A stretch of DNA of 64,000 nucleotides, from contig NZ_JALPRR010000003.1 of the NCBI RefSeq assembly GCF_023630205.1, positions 558,001 to 622,000 on the forward strand, in the 5' to 3' direction. The stretch's first letter is position 1, and each line of letters opens with the position of its first letter. Made by a program: the position numbers and the translations under genes. Shown in pieces: positions 45,364 through 53,921 of this stretch. This DNA is from Pontibacter ruber. GTDB taxonomy: Bacteria > Bacteroidota > Bacteroidia > Cytophagales > Hymenobacteraceae. The notes below the pieces were generated by a model. The model was not told where the DNA came from, did not search any database, and saw only the letters and a list, made by a program, of their open reading frames with translations.

Positions 45364-45573
45364 ATGAAAGAGCTACAATTTAAAACAAACATCAATTGCG
45401 GAGGCTGTGTATCTAAAGTAACGCCGGTGCTGAACTCCACCGAAGGCGTTTGTGAATGGAACGTGGATACCACTAACCGCAACAAGGTGCTCACCATCAA
45501 AACCGATTCTCTTTCTGCCAGCGAGGTAATTGCCACAGTAGAAAAGGCCGGCTTCAAGGCAGAGGCGCTGTAA
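45364..45573 (+). CDS. Heavy-metal-associated (HMA) domain copper chaperone
   Basis: 69 residues, a single HMA domain with the metal motif N-C-G-G-C (normally M-x-C-x-x-C) at about residues 11-15 and an Ala/Val-rich final helix. CopZ-like proteins carry Cu(I) to P-type ATPases or repressors. No ATPase or copper regulator is adjacent. The downstream spacer starts with a short TGGGCAG/CTGCCCA hairpin. Confidence 0.85.
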   Translation: MKELQFKTNINCGGCVSKVTPVLNSTEGVCEWNVDTTNRNKVLTIKTDSLSASEVIATVEKAGFKAEAL

Positions 45574-45875
45574 CAAAATGGGCAGCACATCAGCATCTGC
45601 CCACCTCTAAACCCTTAGCTAAGCCAGGCGTGTGTGAAGCTTTGCCTGTTTGTCCAGCAAATGCACTTGTTTGTGCATGGCCTGGGGCTGCCAAAACACA
45701 GACCTTTGTGCCGTTGCAACAAGAGCAGGCAGGCCCAGTGCAAAGTATAAACTTAACACAGCCTGCAGCACAAGCTAAAAACAATCATTAACCAAAATCA
45801 GAGTAAAACGGAAGCTGCCCCTGAAAAGGCGGACTGCCACCTTATTGCCCTAACCATTAGCTACAAAATAAAACC
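45574..45875. other. Spacer upstream of the porin gene
   Basis: 302 bp. It contains a weak hairpin (45579-45603), the AraC-type direct repeat (45649-45677) and one AAGTATAA octamer at about 45743. A frame from about 45580 to 45790 is open over 60 codons, but it has no ATG or convincing start and overlaps the operator. Confidence 0.5.
45649..45677 (+). promoter_or_regulatory. Direct-repeat operator, copy 4
   Basis: TTTGTCCA (45649-45656) and TTTGTGCA (45670-45677) are 21 bp apart, about 200 bp upstream of the porin start. It is on the plus strand, and the porin is read in the same direction. Confidence 0.65.
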
Positions 45876-47114
45876 ATGAAAAAAACACTACGAACCACCC
45901 TTACAGCCGCAGCCCTGAGTACGCTGCTGCTGCACCAGGCCAACGCCCAGATCGACCTCAGTTTTCCGGCCACTCCGGCCCCGGACACCACGCAGGCAGG
46001 CAAGCCATACTTTAAGTCAAGTATAAACGGCATCATCACGGCGTCGGGCTTTGTGCAGGACGGTACCTTTGGCATGGGCGAGGGCGCTATTACCATGTGG
46101 GCCAACCCGAAGCAACCCACACAGGACGAGTACCAGTTTGGCGGCGACCTGCGCAAGACCTGGCTCATTTTTAAAGGTACCGCCTACAACCTGCCGTACG
46201 GCATCACCGCTACCGGTCGCGCTGAGTTGGACTTTTTAGGAGGCACGGCAGGCGCAGGCGGCTTTGCTGACGAGAACCTGCTGCCGCGCGTGCGCCTGGC
46301 CTACGTGGAGGTGCAGAAGGGGCAGACAAGGCTGCGACTGGGCCAGAACTGGACCCCGATGGTCGCGCACTTCCCGAACTCGGTTACACACTTTGCCATG
46401 GGCTACGGCTCGGCAGGCGGCATCGGCTTCCGCAACCCCGGATTGTTCCTGTACCAGGGCTTAACCAGCCCCACAGCCGCCACCAAAGTCCGCCTCGACC
46501 TAGCCGTGTTCCGCGGCTCCTGGACCGGCCCCAAAGCAGAAGCCGATGGTCGTGATGAAGGGGAGATCGGCGTGCCACAAACCGAAATAGGTCTGAACAT
46601 CAGCAACCAGACCCAGCCGCTGAAGTGGGAGGTAAACCTGGCCGGCCACTACGACCGCAAGCGCCTGGTGCAGGGCGATACCCGCAGCAACCTGGAGGGC
46701 AAAGCCATGCAGGCGGGCACCAAGCTGACGTATGGCGGAGCTACGTTGCAGGGGAATGCCTACTGGGGCCGCGCCATCGGGCAGAGCTGGGGCCAACTGC
46801 TACAGTTCGGCGATATAGCAGGCTACGGCGCCTGGGGACAGGCGGGGTATAAGTTCGGCAAACACCTCAGCGCCTGGGTCATGTACGGCCAGGACAACCC
46901 GAACAACGGCGATGTACTGGCAGAAGTACCCGGCAGCGCCCGCCTGAATAACGAGATCATTGTGCCGATGATTCGGTATGATGTAGGTCCGCTGGGTATA
47001 GCTTTGGAATGGTACCGCGCCAATACCGATTGGAGGCTGCTGGAGAACGGGCAGGAGGTATACAAGACAACTTCGGCGAATCAGCTGGCACTGGGCGCGC
47101 AGTTTGTGTTTTAG
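45876..47114 (+). CDS. Porin-like outer-membrane beta-barrel protein
   Basis: 412 residues with signal peptide to about residue 25 (A-N-A-Q). The rest is barrel-like, with alternating patterns, and ends in Q-L-A-L-G-A-Q-F-V-F, a final Phe as in outer-membrane proteins. It resembles DcaP/OprO-like porins, which pass small anions or organic acids. An operator of the same type that precedes the MBL and 2-hydroxyacid dehydrogenase genes lies upstream. Confidence 0.75.
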   Translation: MKKTLRTTLTAAALSTLLLHQANAQIDLSFPATPAPDTTQAGKPYFKSSINGIITASGFVQDGTFGMGEGAITMWANPKQPTQDEYQFGGDLRKTWLIFKGTAYNLPYGITATGRAELDFLGGTAGAGGFADENLLPRVRLAYVEVQKGQTRLRLGQNWTPMVAHFPNSVTHFAMGYGSAGGIGFRNPGLFLYQGLTSPTAATKVRLDLAVFRGSWTGPKAEADGRDEGEIGVPQTEIGLNISNQTQPLKWEVNLAGHYDRKRLVQGDTRSNLEGKAMQAGTKLTYGGATLQGNAYWGRAIGQSWGQLLQFGDIAGYGAWGQAGYKFGKHLSAWVMYGQDNPNNGDVLAEVPGSARLNNEIIVPMIRYDVGPLGIALEWYRANTDWRLLENGQEVYKTTSANQLALGAQFVF

Positions 47115-47137
47115 ACTTCATTCCAGCCCTACCGGGT

Positions 47138-47525
47138 CCAACCACCCCTAACCCCTCCTTGTCTAAGGCGGGGAGCCTGCTACTACTGCTTCAATTGTCA
47201 TTTCGACCAGCGGGAGAAATCTGAAACAGCTGCAGTAGCCCCCTTGCTGTTTTCACCTCACCCTAGCCCTCTCCTCAAGGAGAGGGGACTTGGCTCTGGC
47301 TTCATAGAACCAGCGGAGGGGGAATTGGCAACGATTGACACACCCCTAGCCCCTCTCAAGAGGGGAATTTCCGCAGACGATTGTCATCTCCCTGCCCCCT
47401 TCAAAGGGGGACTTTGGACACAACTTCGGTTAAGGTAGAGACTCTACTGCACAGGCTATTATGATGGCAGGAGAAGTAGTAAGTAAAAATTCCCCGCCTT
47501 GGCTAAGGAGGAGTTAGGGGTGGTT
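47138..47525. repeat. Second cluster of dispersed hairpin repeats
   Basis: Four related units in the 501-bp spacer after the porin gene: 47138-47175, 47254-47292, 47339-47371 and 47490-47525. They match the 1965-2153 family, with CCCCTCTC/AAGAGGGG and CCTCCTT/GTTAGGGGTGG cores, and some are in the opposite orientation. The remaining DNA here holds no gene. Confidence 0.75.
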
Positions 47526-47615
47526 CGACCCGGACATGCAGGTAAATCCCATTAATCTTTATTACATCCCGAAAAATTAATTCAGACAAAAATTCACTCA
47601 TTCAAATTTAACTCT

Positions 47616-48017
47616 ATGAAAAATTCATCTATTCAATCGTTTCTACTTGTCGCCAGAATCCTGGTAGGAATTACCTTTTTAATAGCAGGTTTGCATAAAG
47701 CTTTGTTCTGGGATGGGCCTGCCATGTGGATGGCTTCTAAAGGGCTGCCGTTTGTGCCTTTGCTGCTGGGGATAGCCATGGTAACGGAGCTGACAGGTGC
47801 TCTGCTGCTGTTTGCCGGTATCAAGGTAAAACAAACCGCAATCGCGCTGGTACTGCTGTTGTTGCCTATGACCTTTATGATGCACACCTTCTGGAGCATG
47901 GAAGGCATGATGCAGCAAACCGCAGTTATGGACTTTATCCAGAACATCGCCATTATAGGTGGTTTGATTGCCCTTGCTACTTTGGCGCATATGGCAGCAA
48001 AGCAGAAAGTAGTTTAA
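47616..48017 (+). CDS. DoxX-family membrane protein
   Basis: 133 residues, four membrane helices. The DoxX pattern is present: R-I-L-V-G-I-T-F-L-I-A-G-L-H-K in helix 1 and E-L-T-G-A-L-L-L-F-A-G in helix 3. Such proteins often belong to respiratory or redox complexes. A hairpin follows immediately, before the CDF gene. Confidence 0.82.
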   Translation: MKNSSIQSFLLVARILVGITFLIAGLHKALFWDGPAMWMASKGLPFVPLLLGIAMVTELTGALLLFAGIKVKQTAIALVLLLLPMTFMMHTFWSMEGMMQQTAVMDFIQNIAIIGGLIALATLAHMAAKQKVV

Positions 48018-48034
48018 AATAAATTGATCACAGC

Positions 48035-48066
48035 AGCCGTGCTTCAGTTAATGGAGCACGGCTTTA
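48035..48066 (+). terminator. Terminator of the DoxX gene
   Basis: AGCCGTGCT pairs with AGCACGGCT and is followed by TTTATACTT, so the octamer overlaps the T-tract. Confidence 0.7.
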
Positions 48067-48079
48067 TACTTTGTTAATT

Positions 48080-48979
48080 ATGGGACACCATCACCATCAT
48101 CACGGGCATCACCACCATCATCATCATGCTACCGGCAATATCCGTTTCGCTTTTTTTCTGAACCTGGGCTTTGCCATACTTGAGCTGATCGGCGGCTTTT
48201 TTGTGAACAGCGTAGCCATTATGAGCGACGCGCTGCATGACTTTGGCGATGCCTTTACCCTGGGCGTCAGCTATTTTCTGCAGCGTAAATCAGAACAGGC
48301 TGGCAACACCCGCTATACCTATGGCTACAAACGCTACTCGGTGGCAGGGGCTATCCTCACATCGGTTATACTTATATTGGGTTCCGTCTTCGTGCTGAGC
48401 GAAGCTTTCGAAAGGCTCCGGAGCCCCGAAATGCCGGACCCTTATGGCATGCTGCTTTTTGCTATACTTGGTTTGGCAGTGAACGGGGCAGCTTTTTTCC
48501 GCCTGCGCGGAGGGCATAACCTGAACCAGCGGGCTGTGTCGCTGCACATGCTCGAAGACCTGTTGGGTTGGGCTGCCGTGCTGGTGGTAAGCATCCTTCT
48601 TTTCTTCGTGGAGTGGCCGTGGCTGGACCCGCTGCTCTCGATCGGTATCTCCTGCTTTATGCTGTTTAATGCCGTGAAAAATACCTGGTCTGCATTTAAG
48701 ATTCTGCTGCAGGAGAACCCGCTGGCAACCGAGCTGGATAAGGTGAAAGAGCAGGTGCTTTCGGTAAGTGATGTGCAGGAGGTGCACCAGCTAAAAGTAT
48801 GGTCCCTGGACGGCGAGCATCATGTATTGTCGGCGCACGTGGTGGTGGAAAGTATAAAAGAACCCACCGCCGTTGCTGCCCTCAAACAGCAGATCCGCCA
48901 CCTACTGGAACCCTTTGCCATAACAGACGCGACGCTGGAACTGGAACAGGCAGGGGAGCAGTGTACGATGAAAGTATAA
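48080..48979 (+). CDS. Cation diffusion facilitator (CzcD/ZitB-like metal exporter) with His-rich N-terminus
   Basis: 299 residues from ATG 48080. The N-terminus is six His, Gly, then seven His, a natural metal-binding tract like those on zinc exporters. Six membrane helices follow. The membrane metal site is seen as S-D-A-L-H-D-F-G-D-A in helix 2 and H-M-L-E-D-L-L-G-W in helix 5 (HxxxD pairs). A cytosolic C-terminal domain (about 205-299) has D-G-E-H-H-V-L-S-A-H-V-V. It exports Zn2+ or similar metals in exchange for protons. The stop codon TAA is part of an AAGTATAA octamer. Confidence 0.93.
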   Translation: MGHHHHHHGHHHHHHHATGNIRFAFFLNLGFAILELIGGFFVNSVAIMSDALHDFGDAFTLGVSYFLQRKSEQAGNTRYTYGYKRYSVAGAILTSVILILGSVFVLSEAFERLRSPEMPDPYGMLLFAILGLAVNGAAFFRLRGGHNLNQRAVSLHMLEDLLGWAAVLVVSILLFFVEWPWLDPLLSIGISCFMLFNAVKNTWSAFKILLQENPLATELDKVKEQVLSVSDVQEVHQLKVWSLDGEHHVLSAHVVVESIKEPTAVAALKQQIRHLLEPFAITDATLELEQAGEQCTMKV

Positions 48980-49001
48980 ATTGTTTATCTGGGGAAAAGC
49001 G

Positions 49002-49030
49002 AAGGCCGCTACTTTTAAGTAGCGGCCTTT
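49002..49030 (+). terminator. Terminator of the CDF gene
   Basis: AAGGCCGCTACTT pairs with AAGTAGCGGCCTT over 13 bp with a 2-nt loop. Confidence 0.85.
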
Positions 49031-49421
49031 GTTGTTTATTGATTCTATCTTTTCAGAGGAGAGAACTGTCTCCTAGAGGGTAGGGTCGTTTCATTCTCCA
49101 GTTGCTGGCGCGGGTTTGCAACCCGTGTCTTACTATAATGTTGGATTTGTAATCCGACTTGGCCAGAGGCCCAACCTATATCTGGTCACGAGCGAGGACG
49201 CTCGCGCCATAGGTATGGTATTTTCCAGAATGAAACAACCCTAACCTCAAAGGTACAGTTCTCCGAAATTTTGATATGCTGCAGAAAGGTTTGGAACAGG
49301 CAACCATTTATAGTCTCTGCCACAGCCTCCCTTCCTTTTGCAAAGGAAAGCCAGTTACAAACTGGCTGCAAACTAGTGCCACATTTACGCTGACGCTAAA
49401 CTTGCGGCAGGAGTACGAAAC
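49031..49421. other. Spacer with two related short palindromes
   Basis: 391 bp with no gene. CGGGTTTGCAACCCG (49111-49125) and GGATTTGTAATCC (49143-49155) are near-copies of the same odd-length dyad, 32 bp apart. The right half is AT-balanced with nothing recognisable. Confidence 0.5.
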
Positions 49422-50348
49422 TTATACTTCAAAAATTCTAAGGTAGCGCTTCACGGATCGGTTGAAAGCTTCTTTGGCTCCGGTTGCGATAACCTGTCCT
49501 TCGAAGGCGCCGTGGATGGTGTCGAACGAGAGCGGGGCAATACGACGGCTGATCTGCTCGATGGCCTTTTTGGGGAGCGGCACCAGGTTGGGGTAGCTGT
49601 ACATCATCGATACATGTTTGCGGTCGCGGGTTACGTAGAGGCTATCGCCGGTGAGCAGGGCGCCTTTGCTGTGCCTGGGTAAGTATAAAACCGTGCTGCC
49701 GTCAAAGTGCCCGCCCGTATGCACCACCTTTATTCTGTCCCAAAGAGGCAACGCATCACCCTTCCATAGTTTGATACGGTCGCTCTTGTCCTGTATCCAT
49801 TGCGTGTCGTTTTCGTGCAGGTAGATCGGGCAGTTGAAGGCTGCGGCCCATTCGGCCATCAGGCTGTAGTAGTGCGGGTGCGAAATAGCGATGGCTTTGA
49901 TACCTCCCAGTGATTGGATATAGGATACGGTCTGTTCATCCAGATACGGAATGCAGTCCCAGAGTACATTGCCGTTCTCCGACAGTACCAGGTGTGCTTT
50001 CTGGCCAATGGCAAAATCGGGTGTGATTTTAAGCTCGTACAGATTTTCCTGTAGCTTAGCAATTTTTATCGTGCTCTTTTTGGCCAGGTTGTGATAGCTG
50101 GTCCAGGTCTGGCCGCCATCGCCTACATACTGCCGCTCGTCTTCGCAGATGGGGCAGGTATCGGTCTGGATTTTGGATGTAGCGTAACGGGTGCCGCAGG
50201 TAGCGCAAATGTTTGGCTGCTGCGGGTCGCGTACGGAAAGGCTTATACTTTTAGGGCTGCTGCCCGAAAAGAAACTTTGAGCCGGGCCGGGCAGTAGCAG
50301 GAGCGATGAGCCCAGCAGCGAGTTTTTCAGGAAAGATGTACGATTCAT
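49422..50348 (-). CDS. MBL-fold metallohydrolase-like protein with zinc-ribbon-like N-terminus
   Basis: 308 residues with a signal-like N-terminus. Before the main domain a C-A-T-C-G-T-R-Y ... C-P-I-C-E-D-E-R-Q-Y element (about 48-75) looks like a four-Cys zinc site. The MBL-fold part has S-H-P-H-Y-Y-S-L in place of the usual H-x-H-x-D-H, then T-G-G-H-F-D-G-S, G-D-S-L-Y and I-H-G-A-F-E-G. The metal ligands are therefore reduced and it may bind one metal or none. A direct-repeat operator (50419-50447) lies 71 bp upstream of its start, just after the AraC gene. Confidence 0.75.
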   Translation of the reverse strand: MNRTSFLKNSLLGSSLLLLPGPAQSFFSGSSPKSISLSVRDPQQPNICATCGTRYATSKIQTDTCPICEDERQYVGDGGQTWTSYHNLAKKSTIKIAKLQENLYELKITPDFAIGQKAHLVLSENGNVLWDCIPYLDEQTVSYIQSLGGIKAIAISHPHYYSLMAEWAAAFNCPIYLHENDTQWIQDKSDRIKLWKGDALPLWDRIKVVHTGGHFDGSTVLYLPRHSKGALLTGDSLYVTRDRKHVSMMYSYPNLVPLPKKAIEQISRRIAPLSFDTIHGAFEGQVIATGAKEAFNRSVKRYLRIFEV

Positions 50349-50418
50349 AGTATGCTGTTTTACGGTATAAATTGTTGTTTAACAGCACAAATGTCCGTGT
50401 TCTGATGGCCTGCCTCAA

Positions 50419-50447
50419 TGGACAAAGCCGTGGTTGTTCTGCACAAA
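50419..50447 (-). promoter_or_regulatory. Direct-repeat operator, copy 1
   Basis: Read on the minus strand: TTTGTGCA-N13-TTTGTCCA, repeats 21 bp apart, 71 bp upstream of the MBL-fold start. Confidence 0.65.
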
Positions 50448-50451
50448 CAGG

Positions 50452-51354
50452 TTATGCAGGTACCGGCTCCGACACTTTGTTGCGAAAAGCCACGGGAGAG
50501 ACACCCGTATTTTTGGTAAAGAAACGTGTAAAGTAGGCTGCATCCTCAAAGCCAAGCTGCGCGGCTATTTCTTTTACAGAGAACTGCCCGTGGTGCAGCA
50601 GGCGCCTGGCTTCCAGCACCAGCCGTTCCTTTATCAGCTGGCTCACATTTTTGCCTGCGTACTGATGGGTGATCTCGTTCAGGGTGCGGGGTGTCAGGGC
50701 CAGGGCATCGGCGTAGTCCTGCACGGCATGCTGCTGCTGGTAACGCTCCTCGAGCAGCTGCTTAAACGTGCGGTAAATCAGGTAGCGGGGCTCCGGCGCT
50801 GGTTGCCATACCTCCTGGTGCAGGTCTTTGAACTTGTATACCTGCAACAGAAATATCTTCAGATACGAAGCAATGATCACTTCCGACAGGCTGGAGGGTT
50901 GCTTATATTCCTGCAGCATTTTCTGCATGAGGTCGTCGAGCAAAGCCACGGCCGAAGCATCCAGGTGGAGCACCGGCTGCACGTTGATGTTATCAAAAAT
51001 GCCATACTTGAGCAGCAGGTTCCCGGCGCCTGCTTCAGCCGCAAACACCGATTCGTTAAACTTCAGTACATAGCCTTTGGTAGGACCATCTTTCCGGATC
51101 TGGTGGATGTGGCTGGGCTGCAGCAGAAACAGGCAAGGGCCTTTAAAAGCGTAATCCCTGAAGTCGATGGTATGCGTGCCGCTGCCTTCGGTAATCCAGA
51201 TGATCTCGTAGTAGGTGTGGCGGTGCGGACTTACTCGCCGCAGGGCTGCATCCTGCCTGTCCTGGTAAGAGGCAATGTAAAAGTCGCGGAAGCTGTTTTT
51301 GGTGAAGCTCTCCGTTTCGGTATAAACAGGGATGGGCTTGGTTGCCTTGGTCAT
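50452..51354 (-). CDS. AraC-family transcriptional regulator
   Basis: 300 residues. N-terminal cupin-like ligand domain (G-S-G-T-H-T-I-D-F-R-D-Y, H-x-H-x-Y-Y-E). C-terminal AraC/XylS double helix-turn-helix, with L-A-L-T-P-R-T-L-N in the first and F-S-V-K-E-I-A-A-Q-L-G-F-E-D-A-A-Y-F-T-R-F-F in the second. It sits in the middle of a leftward run with a multicopper oxidase upstream and an MBL protein downstream. It is a candidate to bind the four 21-bp-spaced direct repeats, a usual AraC-family arrangement. The second AraC gene at 59.8 kb is a related alternative. Confidence 0.92.
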   Translation of the reverse strand: MTKATKPIPVYTETESFTKNSFRDFYIASYQDRQDAALRRVSPHRHTYYEIIWITEGSGTHTIDFRDYAFKGPCLFLLQPSHIHQIRKDGPTKGYVLKFNESVFAAEAGAGNLLLKYGIFDNINVQPVLHLDASAVALLDDLMQKMLQEYKQPSSLSEVIIASYLKIFLLQVYKFKDLHQEVWQPAPEPRYLIYRTFKQLLEERYQQQHAVQDYADALALTPRTLNEITHQYAGKNVSQLIKERLVLEARRLLHHGQFSVKEIAAQLGFEDAAYFTRFFTKNTGVSPVAFRNKVSEPVPA

Positions 51355-51475
51355 AGTTTTGGGGTAGTTGCGGAGCCTGCAAAGATAAAAGTTTGCTGTC
51401 TTGTATGAGCTTTTGATAAACGTATAGCTTGCCGAAAATCTTCCGGCAGGCTTTACGTATGAAGGTATACTTCTT

Positions 51476-52762
51476 TTAAATCACTTCCAGGTTGCCCATC
51501 ATGCCGTAATCCTCGTGCTCCAGGATGTGGCAGTGGTACATGACCTTGCCGGTATACTTGTGGAAAGGTATGGCAATGCGGACGGTGCTGTTGGCCGGCA
51601 CATTCACCACATCTTTCCAGGCACGAAAAGGAGCAGGCACCCCATTTATACTTACCACCTGAAAGGGGAAGGTGTGCAGGTGAAACGGATGGTCCATCAT
51701 CATCGGGTTTACAATATCCCATACTTCCAGGGTGCCGGCTTTCGCTGTCAGGTCGGTACGATGGTGATCGAAGGCTTTGCCGTTGATGGTAAACTGCAGC
51801 GGTTGCATGATGGCTCCAAATGTGATGGCTTTGTGGGCGGTGGCAGTGGCCAGATCAAGTTCCGGGATAGCTGTTAGTTTGGCTGGTAGCACTATTTCTT
51901 TAGCCTCCCCGGTAATGGTGAATTTTGCCAGCGTCTTGCCAGCTTCGGGTGTGTCTGTACTTGGTCCGGCCGGGGTGCGGCTGTAAGGCAGGTTCAGGAG
52001 TTGCAGCTCTTCCGCTTTGGTTGCTTCCACTAAAATATCGGTTCTCTCGCCAGGAGTAAGCAGCAGCGTTTCCATGGCTAGGGGTGCTTCCAGGAAGCCC
52101 CCGTCCAGGCCTATTACCTGCAGCTGTTTACCGGGGATGTTCAGGTTATAGTATCGGGCAGACGACGCATTGACAACCCGCAGCCGCAGCAGCCCGGTTA
52201 GGGCGGTCATCTCCGGTTGCTGCGCTCCGTTCACCAGCACCAAATCTCCTTCTTTTCCTTTTCCCCAGTCCATGCCGGCATGTGGCGCTACTTTTCCATG
52301 TTGCAGGGAAATGTCGTGCAGTACCAGCACTTTTTCGGTAGCAGAAGCAAGCGGCTCCAAAGCATCCACAGCACCACGAATGATAATGGGTCCTGCCAGG
52401 CCTTTGAACAACTGGCGTGTAACCTTGCCGTGGGCATGTGGGTGGTACCAGTACAGGCCGGCACTGCCTTCGGCAGCTTCGAAAGTATAACTCAATGATT
52501 CACCTGGCTCTACCGTCTGGTGCGGTTTGTCTTCCTCCGGCGACATAAAAATGCCGTGCAGGTGCAGGTTGCTCTGCTCGCGGAGCTGGTTTGTGAAATC
52601 AACACGCACCACATTGCCTTCCTGCACCTCGAGCAAGGGGCCCGGGAAACTGCCGTTGTAGGTTAATACCTCGGCCTGTTGCCCAGCAATGGCGAGGGTT
52701 TTTGGCTTTGCCGTCAGGTTAAAAGTGCGGGTGGGGTTATCAAGGGGTAAGGACGTGTTCAT
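51476..52762 (-). CDS. Multicopper oxidase
   Basis: 428 residues. No signal peptide is evident, so it may be cytoplasmic or exported by another route. Three cupredoxin-like domains carry all copper-ligand motifs: L-H-L-H-G, Y-W-Y-H-P-H-A-H-G, D-H-P-F-H-L-H-T-F-P and Y-H-C-H-I-L-E-H-E-D-Y-G-M-M. The last has the H-C-H and the downstream axial Met of the type 1 site. It oxidises Cu(I) or phenolic substrates with O2. The substrate is not predictable from this sequence. It is 121 bp upstream of the AraC gene. Confidence 0.93.
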   Translation of the reverse strand: MNTSLPLDNPTRTFNLTAKPKTLAIAGQQAEVLTYNGSFPGPLLEVQEGNVVRVDFTNQLREQSNLHLHGIFMSPEEDKPHQTVEPGESLSYTFEAAEGSAGLYWYHPHAHGKVTRQLFKGLAGPIIIRGAVDALEPLASATEKVLVLHDISLQHGKVAPHAGMDWGKGKEGDLVLVNGAQQPEMTALTGLLRLRVVNASSARYYNLNIPGKQLQVIGLDGGFLEAPLAMETLLLTPGERTDILVEATKAEELQLLNLPYSRTPAGPSTDTPEAGKTLAKFTITGEAKEIVLPAKLTAIPELDLATATAHKAITFGAIMQPLQFTINGKAFDHHRTDLTAKAGTLEVWDIVNPMMMDHPFHLHTFPFQVVSINGVPAPFRAWKDVVNVPANSTVRIAIPFHKYTGKVMYHCHILEHEDYGMMGNLEVI

Positions 52763-52870
52763 AGTTCTGTCTTGTGGCGTTTGATCTGTGGCAAAAGTAT
52801 CAACCCGCTCTGCCGCAAGCGTTACAGGATTCTAGCGAAGGTTTGTAAGTATTTCAGGTGTTCAGGCGGG

Positions 52871-53839
52871 TTATACTTTCAGCACTTCCGGGTTTGCGAT
52901 GTTGGCAGGGGTGCCATTGGCGAACGCTAATACGTTCTCGAAGGCTTTGCGGAAGTATAACTCGTAGCTGTTCTGCTCTACATAGCCCAGGTGCGGCGTG
53001 CAGATCACGTTAGGCAGTTGCAGCAGCGGGTAGTCTTTGTCGTAGATCGGTTCGGGTTCGTATACATCCACGGCGGCAAATCCGGGCCTGCCTTGCGTGA
53101 GTGCGTTCAGCAGCGCGCCTTCTTCTATCAGCTCTGCCCGGCTGGTGTTTACCAGCACGGCCTCCGGCTTCATCAACGCCAGATCGGCTGCCTTCGCGAT
53201 ACTTCTGGTACTGGCTGCCAGGCGCAGGTGCAGCGTTACCACATCGGTTTGCGAAAAGAAGGCTTCTTTGCTGGCAGCTGCCCGATGCCCATCCTGCACG
53301 GCCTGTGCCCGAGAGCCTTCACTTCCCCATACGATCACTTCTGCACCAAAAGCTTTGGCATAACCTGCTATAAGCTTGCCTATTTTTCCATAGCCCCAGA
53401 TGCCGATCCGCTTTCCATTGACCGTGCTGCCGATGTTGGTTTGCCACTTTCCTGCTTTCATGGCAGCGATGGCCTGCGGTACCTGCCTGAGGGCATTCAT
53501 GATCAGGAGCCAGGTGAGCTCTGCCGGAGCTACCGGAGAACCTATGCCTTCGGCTACTGCAATGTTATACCTGGTGCAGGCTTCCAGATTCAGGTGGTTC
53601 GACAGTTTACCAGTCTGGCTGATGAACTTCAGGTTGGGCAGCTGTGATACGAGTTCTTCCGTGATGGCCGTGCGCTCGCGCGTCAGCACCAGGGCATCGG
53701 CATCTTTGAAACGGGCTACTAGCTGCTTTGTATCTTTAACAGTATCGTTGTAGATGGTCACCTGATGACCTTCTAGCAACTGAAAGCAGGCTAAGGCAGG
53801 TACGGCGTTCTGGTAGTCGTCGGGAATGATGATGTGCAT
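52871..53839 (-). CDS. D-2-hydroxyacid dehydrogenase
   Basis: 322 residues from ATG 53837-53839. The longer frame from 53947 is less likely because it covers the operator. The NAD-binding motif is G-I-W-G-Y-G-K-I-G (G-x-G-x-x-G). The catalytic Arg is in N-T-S-R-A-E-L, the Glu in E-P-E-P and the His in T-P-H-L-G-Y. A standard NAD-dependent 2-hydroxyacid dehydrogenase; the substrate specificity is unclear. An AraC-type operator is 54 bp upstream. Confidence 0.93.
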   Translation of the reverse strand: MHIIIPDDYQNAVPALACFQLLEGHQVTIYNDTVKDTKQLVARFKDADALVLTRERTAITEELVSQLPNLKFISQTGKLSNHLNLEACTRYNIAVAEGIGSPVAPAELTWLLIMNALRQVPQAIAAMKAGKWQTNIGSTVNGKRIGIWGYGKIGKLIAGYAKAFGAEVIVWGSEGSRAQAVQDGHRAAASKEAFFSQTDVVTLHLRLAASTRSIAKAADLALMKPEAVLVNTSRAELIEEGALLNALTQGRPGFAAVDVYEPEPIYDKDYPLLQLPNVICTPHLGYVEQNSYELYFRKAFENVLAFANGTPANIANPEVLKV

Positions 53840-53892
53840 GTCTGGTAGTTTAGAATGGCTGCAAATATTGGCTAAATTATACTTGCATAAAA

Positions 53893-53921
53893 TAGACAAA
53901 CCGGTGCTTCTCCTGGACAAA
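53893..53921 (-). promoter_or_regulatory. Direct-repeat operator, copy 2
   Basis: Read on the minus strand: TTTGTCCA-N13-TTTGTCTA with 21-bp spacing, 54 bp upstream of the 2-hydroxyacid dehydrogenase start. Confidence 0.65.

Noticed and set aside
45580..45790. Open frame with several Cys and Pro upstream of the porin
   Set aside because: No ATG, covers the AraC-type operator and an octamer; likely chance.
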